Shown here piece after piece: positions 6,487 through 13,989 of a stretch of DNA of 28,126 bases. Source of the DNA: CAZIHO01 sp964538875 (GTDB taxonomy: Bacteria; Pseudomonadota; Gammaproteobacteria; Chromatiales; Chromatiaceae). The stretch lies in NCBI GenBank assembly GCA_964538875.1, contig CAZIHO010000038.1, positions 1 through 28,126 on the forward strand. The letters run 5' to 3'. The position numbers were made by a program, and so were the translations under genes. Numbering within the stretch: position 1 is the first letter of the stretch; every line of letters starts with the position of its first letter. The notes under the pieces were generated by a model. The model had not been told where the DNA came from and did not search any database. It saw only the letters and a program-made list of their open reading frames with translations.

Positions 6487-8000
6487 GTACCCACGTCAAG
6501 GCGGTGATTCTGATTCTGATCCTGGGCCTGGGGGCCATTTTCGCCACCCGGCTGATTCTGCCCATGATTCGGGATTCCCAGCAGCGGCAAACGTCGGACG
6601 CCAGCGCCACCAAGGGCACCCTGTTGGTGGGTATGGATAGCTGGGTGGGGTATTTCCCCCTCTGCTCCAAACCCATGACCACCCGGATGCGCCAGGCCGG
6701 CTATGTGCTGCGCTGCGACAACGACAATGGGGACTACGGCGCCCGCATGAAGCGGCTCAAGTCCGGGGACCTCCAGTTCGCGGTGGCGAGCGTGGATTCC
6801 TACCTGCAAAACGGCGCCGGCCTGGGCTTTCCCGGCACCCTGATCGCGGTCATCGACGAATCCAAGGGTGGCGACGCCCTGGTGGCCCGTGCCCAGGTGG
6901 CCGCCAGCATCGACCAGTTGCGCCAGGCCGAGGGTGCCCGGGTCGCCTTTACCCCCGGTTCTGCCAGCGAACAACTGCTACGGGCGCTGGGGGTGCATTT
7001 CGCCATTCCCTTCCTCAAGGAGCCCAAGGGCCGCTGGCGCCTGGAAACCCAGGGTTCGGCGGAGGCTCTGGCCAAGTTGCAAAGTGGTGAGGCCGGGGTG
7101 GCGGTGCTCTGGGAGCCGGACGTGTCCCGGGCCCTGGCCAATTCCGACCTGGTCAAACTGATGGGCACCGATGACACAGAGGGTCTGATCGTGGACGTGT
7201 TGCTGGTGGGGCGCAAGTTCGCCCAGGACCATCCGGACGCCGTGGCGACCCTGTTGGAGAACTATTTCCAGGTGGAAAAGCAATTCCGGGAGCGGCCCGA
7301 GGACCTGGTGGCGGAAGTGGTGGACGCCACCCAGTTGTCCCGTACCCAGGTGCAGGCCATGCTGCGGGGCGTATCCTGGACCACCCTGGTGGAAAACGGT
7401 GCCCTCTGGCTGGGGGAGGCGGGCAGCGAACGCCTGGTGGAGAGTATCCAGTCGGCGGTGGCCATCCTGCGGGAAACCGGCGCCCTGAGCAGCGACCCCC
7501 TGCCGGACGGGGATCCCTACCGGCTCACCAACCGCCAATTCATCGCCGACCTCTATCGCAAGGCGGGTGGCACCGCCAAGCAAGACCAGGGCCGGGTGCC
7601 ACCGCTGGACGACGCCGGCTGGCGGCGCCTCAAGGAAGTGGGTACCCTGGACGTGCAGCCCATCGCCTTCCAAAGCGGCACGGCGGATTTGACTTACGAG
7701 GGTAAGGAGGAATTGGATCGAGTGGCGGAGCGGCTGAAGCACTATCCCCGCTTTCGGATTCTGGTCAAGGGTCACACCGGTACCCGGGGTGACGCCGGCG
7801 CCAATCTGGCCCTGTCCCAGGAGCGGGCCGAAACCGTGACCCGCTATCTGCTGGTCACCCATGGACTCGATCCCAACCGCCTGCGCAGCCTGGGCTATGG
7901 GGGCGAACGGCCGCCCACCCGCAAGCCCGGCGAGACCGACCGGGCCTATGCCTACCGGCAGCCCAGGGTGGAGCTGGTGTTGGCGGCGGAGAATCTCTAG
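6483..8000 (+). CDS. Membrane-anchored substrate-binding/OmpA fusion protein
   Basis: The 505-residue protein begins with a hydrophobic N-terminal segment (about 7-28, VILILILGLGAIFATRLILP) that lacks a clear cleavage site. It is thus likely an inner-membrane anchor. Residues about 43-345 form an NMT1/SsuA-like solute-binding module (TLLVGMDSWVGYFPL..., LKSGDLQFAVASVDSYL, EAGVAVLWEPDVSRAL). Residues about 380-503 form an OmpA-like domain. In its peptidoglycan-contact motif the usual Asp is Gly433 (GHTGTRGD), while Arg448 (QERAETV) is kept at the normal spacing of 15. Wall binding may therefore be altered. It overlaps the VWA gene by 4 nt and is followed 3 nt later by the two-TM protein gene. 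It is probably the inner-membrane counterpart of the first SBP-OmpA protein. Confidence 0.8.
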   Translation: MSTHVKAVILILILGLGAIFATRLILPMIRDSQQRQTSDASATKGTLLVGMDSWVGYFPLCSKPMTTRMRQAGYVLRCDNDNGDYGARMKRLKSGDLQFAVASVDSYLQNGAGLGFPGTLIAVIDESKGGDALVARAQVAASIDQLRQAEGARVAFTPGSASEQLLRALGVHFAIPFLKEPKGRWRLETQGSAEALAKLQSGEAGVAVLWEPDVSRALANSDLVKLMGTDDTEGLIVDVLLVGRKFAQDHPDAVATLLENYFQVEKQFRERPEDLVAEVVDATQLSRTQVQAMLRGVSWTTLVENGALWLGEAGSERLVESIQSAVAILRETGALSSDPLPDGDPYRLTNRQFIADLYRKAGGTAKQDQGRVPPLDDAGWRRLKEVGTLDVQPIAFQSGTADLTYEGKEELDRVAERLKHYPRFRILVKGHTGTRGDAGANLALSQERAETVTRYLLVTHGLDPNRLRSLGYGGERPPTRKPGETDRAYAYRQPRVELVLAAENL

Positions 8001-8003
8001 CCC

Positions 8004-8879
8004 ATGGCCGGCCTGCAAGAGTCTGCGCCGCGCCGGGTCCGGCGCGCCGCCGAAACCCGGGACCTGTCTCCGCAGGCGGTATCCCGGGCGGTGCTGGCCA
8101 CCACCCTGCAAAAGCCCTACGTCCTCTATCCGGCGGCGGTGACCATCCTCGGGCTGGTGGCCGCCCTGGCGTTGGGACCCGTGTCCTGGTTCCTGATCCC
8201 GGCGGCCCTGGGCGGGGTGGTGGGCCTGGGTGCCTGGGCCTATGACTACTTCGTGCGCCGGGAACAGCATGCGTCGGACTATCTGCGCCGCCTAACGGAA
8301 ACCCTCTACAACCGGCGCGTGCAGGTGGTCAAGGACCTGGAGGGGGAGTTGGGCGAGGCGGGACTGGAGACCGGGCGCGCCCAGTTGCGCCAGTTGCAGG
8401 ATAAGTTTCACGCCTTTATGGGCCTGCTGGATAAAAAACTGGACCCCCATGAATTGACCTATGGCCGCTACCTGGGCATGGCCGAGCAGGTATTTTTGGC
8501 CACGCTGGACAACCTGCGCCGGGTGGTGGACACCTCGGCCGGGATACGCGCCATCGACTCCCGCCATGCCGGCCAGCGCATCCTGACCCTGGAGCGGGAC
8601 CCGCGCCTCAGCGACGCGGAACGCCAAGAACTGGACAGCCTGCGCCAGCGGGTGGCCCTCAAGATGGAGCAGGAAGCCAAGGTGGAAGCCTGGCTGTCCC
8701 AGAATGAACAGGCCATGACCCAGATGGACTTGGCCATGGCGGCCATCGCCGCCATGGACACGGTGCGGGGCGAGGCCAGCACCGACTTGGAAACCGCCAT
8801 GGCGGCCATGGCGGACCTGGCGCGGCGCGCGTCGGCCTATAACATGGGCAACTCGGGTGCCGGTGGTCCCGGCGCCTAA
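8004..8879 (+). CDS. Two-TM helical protein preceding TelA (XpaC-like architecture)
   Basis: The protein has 291 residues and I do not recognise a named family with certainty. A basic, charged N-terminus (1-37) leads into two closely spaced membrane helices (about 39-57 and 60-83). A long charged, mostly helical cytoplasmic part rich in Glu, Gln, Arg and Ala follows and is likely to form coiled coils. The tail is Gly/Ser-rich. This layout (two N-terminal TMs, then a helical domain, encoded just upstream of telA) matches XpaC-family proteins, which often pair with TelA in other bacteria. I see this as architectural analogy, not proven homology. The start is 3 nt after the previous stop, and the telA gene follows after 39 nt with its own ribosome site. 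A TelA partner at the membrane is the simplest guess. Confidence 0.65.
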   Translation: MAGLQESAPRRVRRAAETRDLSPQAVSRAVLATTLQKPYVLYPAAVTILGLVAALALGPVSWFLIPAALGGVVGLGAWAYDYFVRREQHASDYLRRLTETLYNRRVQVVKDLEGELGEAGLETGRAQLRQLQDKFHAFMGLLDKKLDPHELTYGRYLGMAEQVFLATLDNLRRVVDTSAGIRAIDSRHAGQRILTLERDPRLSDAERQELDSLRQRVALKMEQEAKVEAWLSQNEQAMTQMDLAMAAIAAMDTVRGEASTDLETAMAAMADLARRASAYNMGNSGAGGPGA

Positions 8880-8918
8880 TTCAATCAAGTGGCGGGCTTG
8901 GCCCCCTAGGAGCGGCAT

Positions 8919-10115
8919 ATGGCTGGCGAGACTCAGAACCTGACCTTCGCGGATCCGGTCACCATCAAGAAAGAATTGGGCCTGGCGGAGCCCCAGGCGA
9001 TTCAGGCCGACGCGGTGGCGGATCCGGCCTTGGCCGCCCAGGCGGACGACGTAGTGACGCGCATGATGAACCTGGGCAATGCCGACGTGGCTGCCCAGGA
9101 ACAGGCCAAGGCGTCCATCGAATCCATGGGCGGCCAACTGCAAACCGAGGCGGCCCGCAAGAGCCAGATGCTCAAGCAGCCGGTGGCGACCCTGTACCGG
9201 CGCGCCGAGGACGGCGGCGAGGTGGCCAAGTCCCTGATCGACCTCAAGATGCAGGTGGAAGATCTGGACCCGGCCAAATACGATTTGCACGCTGGCTGGT
9301 TCAGCCGGGTGGTCGGTTATCTGCCGGGGGTCGGCACGCCCTTGAAGCGGTATTTTTCCCGTTACGAAAGCGCGTCCACGGTCATGGACGCCATCGTCCG
9401 CTCCCTCAAAGACGGCCAGGAACAGCTCAAGCGCGACAACATCACCCTGGTGGACGACCAGAAGGCCATGCGGGAACTGACCATCAAGCTGGAAAAGGCT
9501 GTCAAGCTAGGTCAACTCATCGACGCCAAGGTCATGGACAAGCTCTCTACGGAAGTCCTGGAGACGGATCCCCGCCACAAGTTTCTCCAGGAAGAGATTT
9601 TGTTTCCGCTGCGCCAGCGCATCCAGGACTTGCAGCAACAACTGCTGGTCAACCAGCAGGGCGTGTTGACCATGGAAATGATCATTCGTAACAACAAGGA
9701 ACTGATCCGGGGCGTGAACCGCGCCATGAACGTCACAGTCAGCGCCCTGCAAGTGGCGGTGACCCTGGCGCTGGCGCTGGCCAATCAGCGGATCGTGCTG
9801 GAGAAGGTCCAGGCCATCAACGAAACCACCAACAACCTGATTGCCGGCAGTGCCGAACGGTTGCGGGTCCAGGGTGCCGATATCCACAAGCAGGCCACCG
9901 ACACCCAGTTGGGCATCGAGACCCTGCGCAAGGCGTTTGTAGATGTGCGGGCCGCCCTGGACGACATTTCCCGCTATCGCCAGGAATCCCTGCCGCGCAT
10001 GGCCCAGCAAATCGCCGAAATGGACCGTATCAGCAGCGACGCGGAACAGGCGATCCGGGATATGGAACACGGCCAGCAGGCCCAGGTGGACTTTCCCATC
10101 GAAATCATCAACTAA
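8919..10115 (+). CDS. TelA-family protein (toxic anion resistance family)
   Basis: This 398-residue, almost entirely helical protein has the features of the TelA / toxic-anion-resistance family (Pfam TelA). These include the 'FSRYESASTVMDAIVRSLKDGQ..LKRDN' block, the 'LREEI/LQEEILFPLRQRIQDLQQQL' block, the 'IIRNNKELIRGVNRAMNVT..AL' block and the C-terminal 'NNLIAGSAERLRVQG' block. The family's usual length is about 350-400 aa. It has no signal peptide or membrane segment and is expected at the inner face of the membrane or in the cytoplasm. The name comes from tellurite-resistance plasmids, but the biochemical role is unknown. A TAGGAG ribosome site fixes the start. It is the last gene of the operon; a GC-rich inverted repeat follows the stop. 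Tellurite resistance should not be assumed here. Confidence 0.85.
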   Translation: MAGETQNLTFADPVTIKKELGLAEPQAIQADAVADPALAAQADDVVTRMMNLGNADVAAQEQAKASIESMGGQLQTEAARKSQMLKQPVATLYRRAEDGGEVAKSLIDLKMQVEDLDPAKYDLHAGWFSRVVGYLPGVGTPLKRYFSRYESASTVMDAIVRSLKDGQEQLKRDNITLVDDQKAMRELTIKLEKAVKLGQLIDAKVMDKLSTEVLETDPRHKFLQEEILFPLRQRIQDLQQQLLVNQQGVLTMEMIIRNNKELIRGVNRAMNVTVSALQVAVTLALALANQRIVLEKVQAINETTNNLIAGSAERLRVQGADIHKQATDTQLGIETLRKAFVDVRAALDDISRYRQESLPRMAQQIAEMDRISSDAEQAIRDMEHGQQAQVDFPIEIIN

Positions 10116-10453
10116 TGCCACCGGGGTTGGGGTGCCGGCGATGGCAAGGTTTTGTGGCCGGTCCCCAACCCCCGTCACGCCGTAGGGAATACAAGAAGCA
10201 ATACCCCAAAAAGGGGGAGTGGCCCGGACCCGCCCATGGACAACCTACCCTGCGGGTCCTTGGGCGCCAGCCGGCGCCGAGACTCCCCTAAAGAATGCTG
10301 CACCTGCGGGATCAGCCTATCAAGAAGTGGTCCCGAATCGCCAAGAGAGGGCTACGGAATTGAAGGCCGCTGGGCGTTCCCTTATGCTCGACTAGCGGGT
10401 TGAACTCAAGGCCAACCCATCTTTCCTTCTCCCTGCCACCAAAGGATGCCAAG
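10116..10453. other. Intergenic leader between telA and the ABC importer, several hairpins
   Basis: No gene is supported in these 338 bases. They hold an inverted repeat after telA (10123-10172, listed separately), CCCC-AAAAA-GGGG at 10204-10216, GGCGCC-AGCC-GGCGCC at 10263-10278, and CGGGA (10307-10311) pairing with TCCCG (10331-10335). The density of hairpins suggests a structured 5' leader for the importer operon. I looked for the conserved boxes of guanidine-I, -II and -III riboswitches, because of the transporter's family, and did not find them. Confidence 0.5.
10123..10172 (+). terminator. GC-rich hairpin after telA, possible terminator or processing site
   Basis: GGGGTTGGGG (10123-10132) pairs perfectly with CCCCAACCCC (10163-10172) around a 30-nt loop that can form a smaller TGCC/GGCA stem. 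It begins 7 nt after the telA stop. No T-tract follows, so it is not a textbook intrinsic terminator. It may instead stabilise the 3' end or separate the two operons. Confidence 0.35.
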
Positions 10454-11491
10454 ATGCCAAAAGTCATTGCCCTGGTGCTCGCCCTCGCGGGGTTGCTGGG
10501 CAACTCCGCCCAAGCCGCCGATAAGTTCCGGGTCGCCTGGTCCCATTACGCCGGCTGGGAGCCCTGGGGTTACGCGGAGCAGTCCGGGATATTGAAAAAA
10601 TGGGCGGATAAGTACGGCATCAAGATCGACCTCACCCTGGTCAACGATTACGTGGAGTCCATTAACCTCTATACCGGCGGCCAGTTCGACGCTTGCGCCA
10701 TGACCAACATGGACGCGCTGACCATTCCCGCCGTAGGGGGCGTGGATAGCACCGCCATCATCGTTGGTGATTTCTCGGACGGTAATGACGGCATCGTGAT
10801 GAAAAACGGCACCCAGGTGGCGGACCTCAAGGGCCGTAGCCTCAACCTGGTGGAACTGTCGGTGTCCCATTATTTGTTGACCCGGGCTCTGGACAAGCAG
10901 GGCCTGAGCGAACGGGATGTGAAGCTGGTCAACACCAGCGACGCGGACATCGCCGGACTGTTCGCCGCAGATCCCAATGGCGCCGTGGTGACCTGGAACC
11001 CGCCGCTACAGCAGGTGCGCAATGTCAAGGGGGCCAACCTGGTCTTCGACTCGTCCCAGATTCCCGGTGAAATCATCGACCTGATGGTGGTTAAGACCAA
11101 GGCGCCGGATAGCCTCAAGAACGCCTTGGCCGGTGCCTGGTACGAGGTGATGGGGGTCATGAACGGGCGCGGCACCGCGTCCAAGGAGGCGTTGGACGCC
11201 ATGGCCAAGCAGGCGGGCGCCACGCCGGCGGAGTTCAAGGCCCAATTGCGCACCACCGCCATGTTCTATCAGGCGGCCGATGCCGCCGCCTTTGCCAAGA
11301 GTGCCAAGTTGCGGGAGACCATGGAGCAGGTGCGCCAATTCAGCTTCAAGAAGGGGTTGTTTGGGGCCGGCGCCGCATCCCCGGATTTCATCGGCATCGA
11401 GTTGGCGGACGGCAGCCTGTTGGGCGACAAGTCCAACGTCAAGCTGCGCTTTAGCGCCACCTACATGGAAGCGGCTGCCAAGAACCCATGA
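10454..11491 (+). CDS. ABC transporter substrate-binding protein, urea-carboxylase-associated type
   Basis: The precursor has 345 residues with a signal peptide ending at about Ala21 (AQA-AD). The mature protein closely fits, from memory, the family described as 'putative urea ABC transporter, periplasmic protein' (the urea-carboxylase-associated group). Diagnostic blocks are AWSHYAGWEPWGYAEQSGI, KWADKYGIKIDL, NDYVESINLYTGGQFDAC, TNMDALTIPAVGGVD and ELSVSHYLLTRALD. Those transporters occur with urea carboxylase genes, whose natural substrate in many bacteria is now thought to be guanidine. No such enzyme is encoded in this window, so the ligand here is open. The start at 10454 is supported by an AAAGGA site 7 nt upstream; an earlier in-frame ATG at 10400 would not give a signal peptide at the N-terminus. 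It ends in an ATGA overlap with the permease gene. Confidence 0.85.
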   Translation: MPKVIALVLALAGLLGNSAQAADKFRVAWSHYAGWEPWGYAEQSGILKKWADKYGIKIDLTLVNDYVESINLYTGGQFDACAMTNMDALTIPAVGGVDSTAIIVGDFSDGNDGIVMKNGTQVADLKGRSLNLVELSVSHYLLTRALDKQGLSERDVKLVNTSDADIAGLFAADPNGAVVTWNPPLQQVRNVKGANLVFDSSQIPGEIIDLMVVKTKAPDSLKNALAGAWYEVMGVMNGRGTASKEALDAMAKQAGATPAEFKAQLRTTAMFYQAADAAAFAKSAKLRETMEQVRQFSFKKGLFGAGAASPDFIGIELADGSLLGDKSNVKLRFSATYMEAAAKNP

Positions 11492-12327
11492 GCATCCGTC
11501 GTCCGCGCTTCTGGGGGCTACACGCCGACCCGGGTCCCTGGCTCGGGCGGTTGCTGGCGGCCCTGCCGTTCCTGCTGATTTTGCTCCTGTATGGGGTTGG
11601 GTCGGAAATCCGCCACCGGGACAACCCATCCGACAAGCTGTTGCCCACCTTCAGCGAGATGGGGGAAGCGGTCCACCGCATGGCCCTGACGCCGGATGCC
11701 CGCAGTGGCGACTACCTGATGGTCAAGGACACGGCGGCCAGCCTCAAGCGTCTGGGGCTGGGCATCGGCTTGGCGGCGCTGGTGGGGATGCTGCTCGGGC
11801 TGCACATGGGCCTGTTTCCGGTGGTCCGGGTCAGTCTATCGCCGGCCGTGACCTTTCTATCCATGGTGCCGCCGTTGGCGATTTTGCCGATCCTGTTCAT
11901 CGCCCTCGGGGTGGATGAACTGGCCAAGGTGATGTTGATCTTCATCGGCACGGCGCCGGTCATCGCCCGGGACCTGTACCTGGCCACCGGCCGCATCCCC
12001 AGGGAACAGATTACCAAGGCCCTCACCCTGGGCGCCGGGCCCCTGGCCATCGCCTACCGGATTTTGTTGCCGCAACTGCTGCCCCGGCTCATCGACGCGG
12101 TGCGTCTGTGCCTAGGCTCGGCGTGGCTGTTCCTGATCGCCGCCGAGGCCATCGCATCCACCGACGGCTTGGGGTATCGCATCTTCCTGGTGCGCCGCTA
12201 CCTGGCGATGGACGTGATTCTTCCCTACGTGCTCTGGATCACCGCCCTGGGCTTCAGCCTCGATTGGCTGCTGCGGGGCCTGCTGCGCTGGCGCTTTGCC
12301 TGGTATTTGAAGACGGCGGGCTCATGA
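11488..12327 (+). CDS. ABC transporter permease (BPD_transp_1)
   Basis: The 279-residue integral membrane protein has about six hydrophobic segments (first about 20-38; then 89-113, 118-142 and others). The EAA loop that docks on the ATPase is clear: EQITKALTLGAGPLAIAYRI followed by LLPQLLPRL. This is the single permease type of the NMT1/SsuABC class of importers and would form a homodimer. It starts 4 nt inside the end of the binding-protein gene (ATGA) and ends in the same kind of overlap with the ATPase gene, so the three are translationally coupled. Substrate follows that of the binding protein, which is not established. Confidence 0.88.
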   Translation: MSIRRPRFWGLHADPGPWLGRLLAALPFLLILLLYGVGSEIRHRDNPSDKLLPTFSEMGEAVHRMALTPDARSGDYLMVKDTAASLKRLGLGIGLAALVGMLLGLHMGLFPVVRVSLSPAVTFLSMVPPLAILPILFIALGVDELAKVMLIFIGTAPVIARDLYLATGRIPREQITKALTLGAGPLAIAYRILLPQLLPRLIDAVRLCLGSAWLFLIAAEAIASTDGLGYRIFLVRRYLAMDVILPYVLWITALGFSLDWLLRGLLRWRFAWYLKTAGS

Positions 12328-13235
12328 TGACGACCGAACCTCTATTACACATCCTGGACCTCTACAAGGCATACGAGGGCAAGATGGTGCTGGATAACAT
12401 CGATCTCTCGGTACGGGAGACCGAATTTTGCACCCTGGTGGGTCCCAGCGGTTCCGGCAAGTCCACCCTGTTGCGCATGGTGCTGGGTCAGGAATTGCCG
12501 AGTTCCGGGACCATCGCCATTCAGGGCCGGCCGGTAGGCTTTCCGGACCCGAGCCGGGGCATCGTGTTTCAGCGCTATTCCCTGTTTCCCCATTTGACCG
12601 TGTTGCAAAACGTCACCCTGGGTCCGTCCCTGGGCGCCGGACTGGTGGACGGGTGGCGTCGCCGCGCGGCGTTGCGGGACGAGGCGCTGCACTATCTGGA
12701 GCGGGTGCGGCTGGCGGACCATGCCAACAAGTATCCCCATGAACTCTCCGGTGGCATGCAGCAGCGGGTCGCCATCGCCCAGTCCCTCATCATGAAACCG
12801 CCCATTCTGCTGATGGACGAACCGTTCGGCGCCCTGGACCCGGACACCCGGGAAGAAATGCAAATTTTCTTGCTGGAACTCTGGGACGAGGCGCGCATGA
12901 CCCTGTTTTTCGTCACCCATGACTTGGGGGAAGCGGTTTACCTGGGCACCCGCATCCTGGTTCTATCCCAGTACTACACCGATGGCCGGGGCGATGGCCC
13001 CCAGGTGCAGCGGGGTGCCAAGCTGGTGGCGGACATTCAACTGCCCCGGGTGGCGGCCTCCAGCGAGGTGAAGAACCGGCCAGAATTTACGGAACTGGTT
13101 CAGCATATCCGGCAAGTGGGCTTCGATCCGGACTACCGGCGTCATGTGCGGGAATTCAACCTGTCCCATCCGGACGCCTTCCGCACCTTGACGCCTGAGG
13201 AGTCGGGACCAGACGCCGGAGCAGGTGCCGCCTAG
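12324..13235 (+). CDS. ABC transporter ATP-binding protein
   Basis: The protein has 303 residues and all the nucleotide-binding motifs: Walker A GPSGSGKST (40-48), Q-loop FQRYSLFP (82-89), signature LSGGMQQR (141-148), Walker B ILLMDEP (161-167) and switch His199 in THD. After the core, an extension of about 70 residues (SSEVKNRPEFTELVQHIRQV...) ends in a degenerate Ala/Gly-rich tail. Such extensions also occur in relatives. It begins in an ATGA overlap with the permease at 12324; the second Met codon is also possible. Its stop overlaps the stop of the convergent HEAGH-protein gene by 4 nt. It powers uptake by the importer encoded just upstream and sits on the cytoplasmic face. Confidence 0.9.
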   Translation: MMTTEPLLHILDLYKAYEGKMVLDNIDLSVRETEFCTLVGPSGSGKSTLLRMVLGQELPSSGTIAIQGRPVGFPDPSRGIVFQRYSLFPHLTVLQNVTLGPSLGAGLVDGWRRRAALRDEALHYLERVRLADHANKYPHELSGGMQQRVAIAQSLIMKPPILLMDEPFGALDPDTREEMQIFLLELWDEARMTLFFVTHDLGEAVYLGTRILVLSQYYTDGRGDGPQVQRGAKLVADIQLPRVAASSEVKNRPEFTELVQHIRQVGFDPDYRRHVREFNLSHPDAFRTLTPEESGPDAGAGAA

Positions 13236-13768
13236 GGGTTGGAACGGCGTGGGGTGCTAGAGCGGCGCCGTGGCACCGGCACTGGTTGGGCGGCGCGCCA
13301 GCTCCGGATCAGGGCCCAGCCCATGAGGGCCAGGGCGCCGAGCCGGACCAGTAAGGCCAGGGTCCGGTCCTGGCCCAGCATTCCCCAGCGGGTCAGGATC
13401 TCGGTCCAATCGTGGAATTGCTCCGGGTCCAGGCCGCCCACCAGGGGCAGCAGGTGGGCGCGGGCGTCGGCCATATAGCGGGCGATATTCAGCAGATTTT
13501 CGCCGGTCCAGACCAGGCAGGCATGAAAGCCCTGGATTTGCTCCCGGCGCAGGCATTCCCAGGCACAGGCGGTGGGGATCAGCAGTTGCATCAGGGTGCC
13601 GCCATAAACCGCCAAGCGCTGGGACAGCAGACCGAACAGGGGATGGCCCGCCTCATGAAAAGCCAGATTGGCGTGGTCCAGGACCGGCACCCAACCCCAG
13701 CGCCAGTGGCAGACCAGGAGTAGGGCAGTGGCGGCTAGCAGGGCAAGGAACGGGAATTTAGACGGCAT
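13232..13768 (-). CDS. Integral membrane protein with HEAGH zinc-protease-like motif
   Basis: This 178-residue protein has a first membrane helix (about 6-20), a HEAGH motif at residues 38-42 (HEAGHPLFG), further hydrophobic segments (about 55-75 and 140-158) and a conserved-looking N-x-A-R-Y-M-A-D-A-R block (about 94-104). HExxH is the zinc-binding signature of metallopeptidases, and HEAGH in a membrane protein recalls the M50 site-2-protease group. However, the second-half NxxPxxxxDG motif of M50 is not evident. It may be a distant relative, an inactive one, or a known family of uncharacterised membrane proteins. It is convergent with the importer operon and shares 4 nt with it. The C-terminal tail is Arg/Pro-rich. 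A function in envelope proteolysis is only a possibility. Confidence 0.7.
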   Translation of the reverse strand: MPSKFPFLALLAATALLLVCHWRWGWVPVLDHANLAFHEAGHPLFGLLSQRLAVYGGTLMQLLIPTACAWECLRREQIQGFHACLVWTGENLLNIARYMADARAHLLPLVGGLDPEQFHDWTEILTRWGMLGQDRTLALLVRLGALALMGWALIRSWRAAQPVPVPRRRSSTPRRSNP

Positions 13769-13859
13769 GGTTCCTGATGATCCGCAAGACTCAAGCAGCC
13801 CCAGGGTCCGGCGGGGCGGGCGGTTAGCGTCCTGGCCCGGGGTCCCGGCGGGCGCGGGA

Positions 13860-13889
13860 TTGGCGACTAGAGGTCCGGCCGCCTATCCT
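13860..13889 (+). promoter_or_regulatory. Candidate promoter upstream of gmhB
   Basis: TTGGCG (13860-13865) and TATCCT (13884-13889) are 18 nt apart and resemble -35 and -10 boxes for the gmhB-plsC operon. The rest of the 221-bp space between 13768 and 13990 is very GC-rich and shows nothing else I can name. This is a weak match. Confidence 0.3.
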
Positions 13890-13989
13890 ATAGACTCGCC
13901 GCGCTGGGCCGGCCGGCGAGCGGTGAGCGCCCCCGGCGCCCCGGGTTCCGGCGCCAAGACCGCCAGATTCCTTTTCCACGAGGTCAAAG

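Noticed and set aside
6978..8270. 430-codon minus-strand frame
   Set aside because: Shadow of the second SBP-OmpA gene and the two-TM protein gene; no motif or start signal.
8919..10115. Tellurite-resistance determinant
   Set aside because: TelA-family membership alone does not show tellurite resistance, and no terZABCDE or tehAB-type gene is present in the window.
10152..10403. Plus-strand frame in the intergenic region before the importer
   Set aside because: No ribosome site, composition Pro/Gly/Arg/Ser-rich, and it crosses several inverted repeats.
10173..10440. Guanidine riboswitch before the importer operon
   Set aside because: Expected from the transporter family, but the conserved boxes of classes I-III are not visible by eye.
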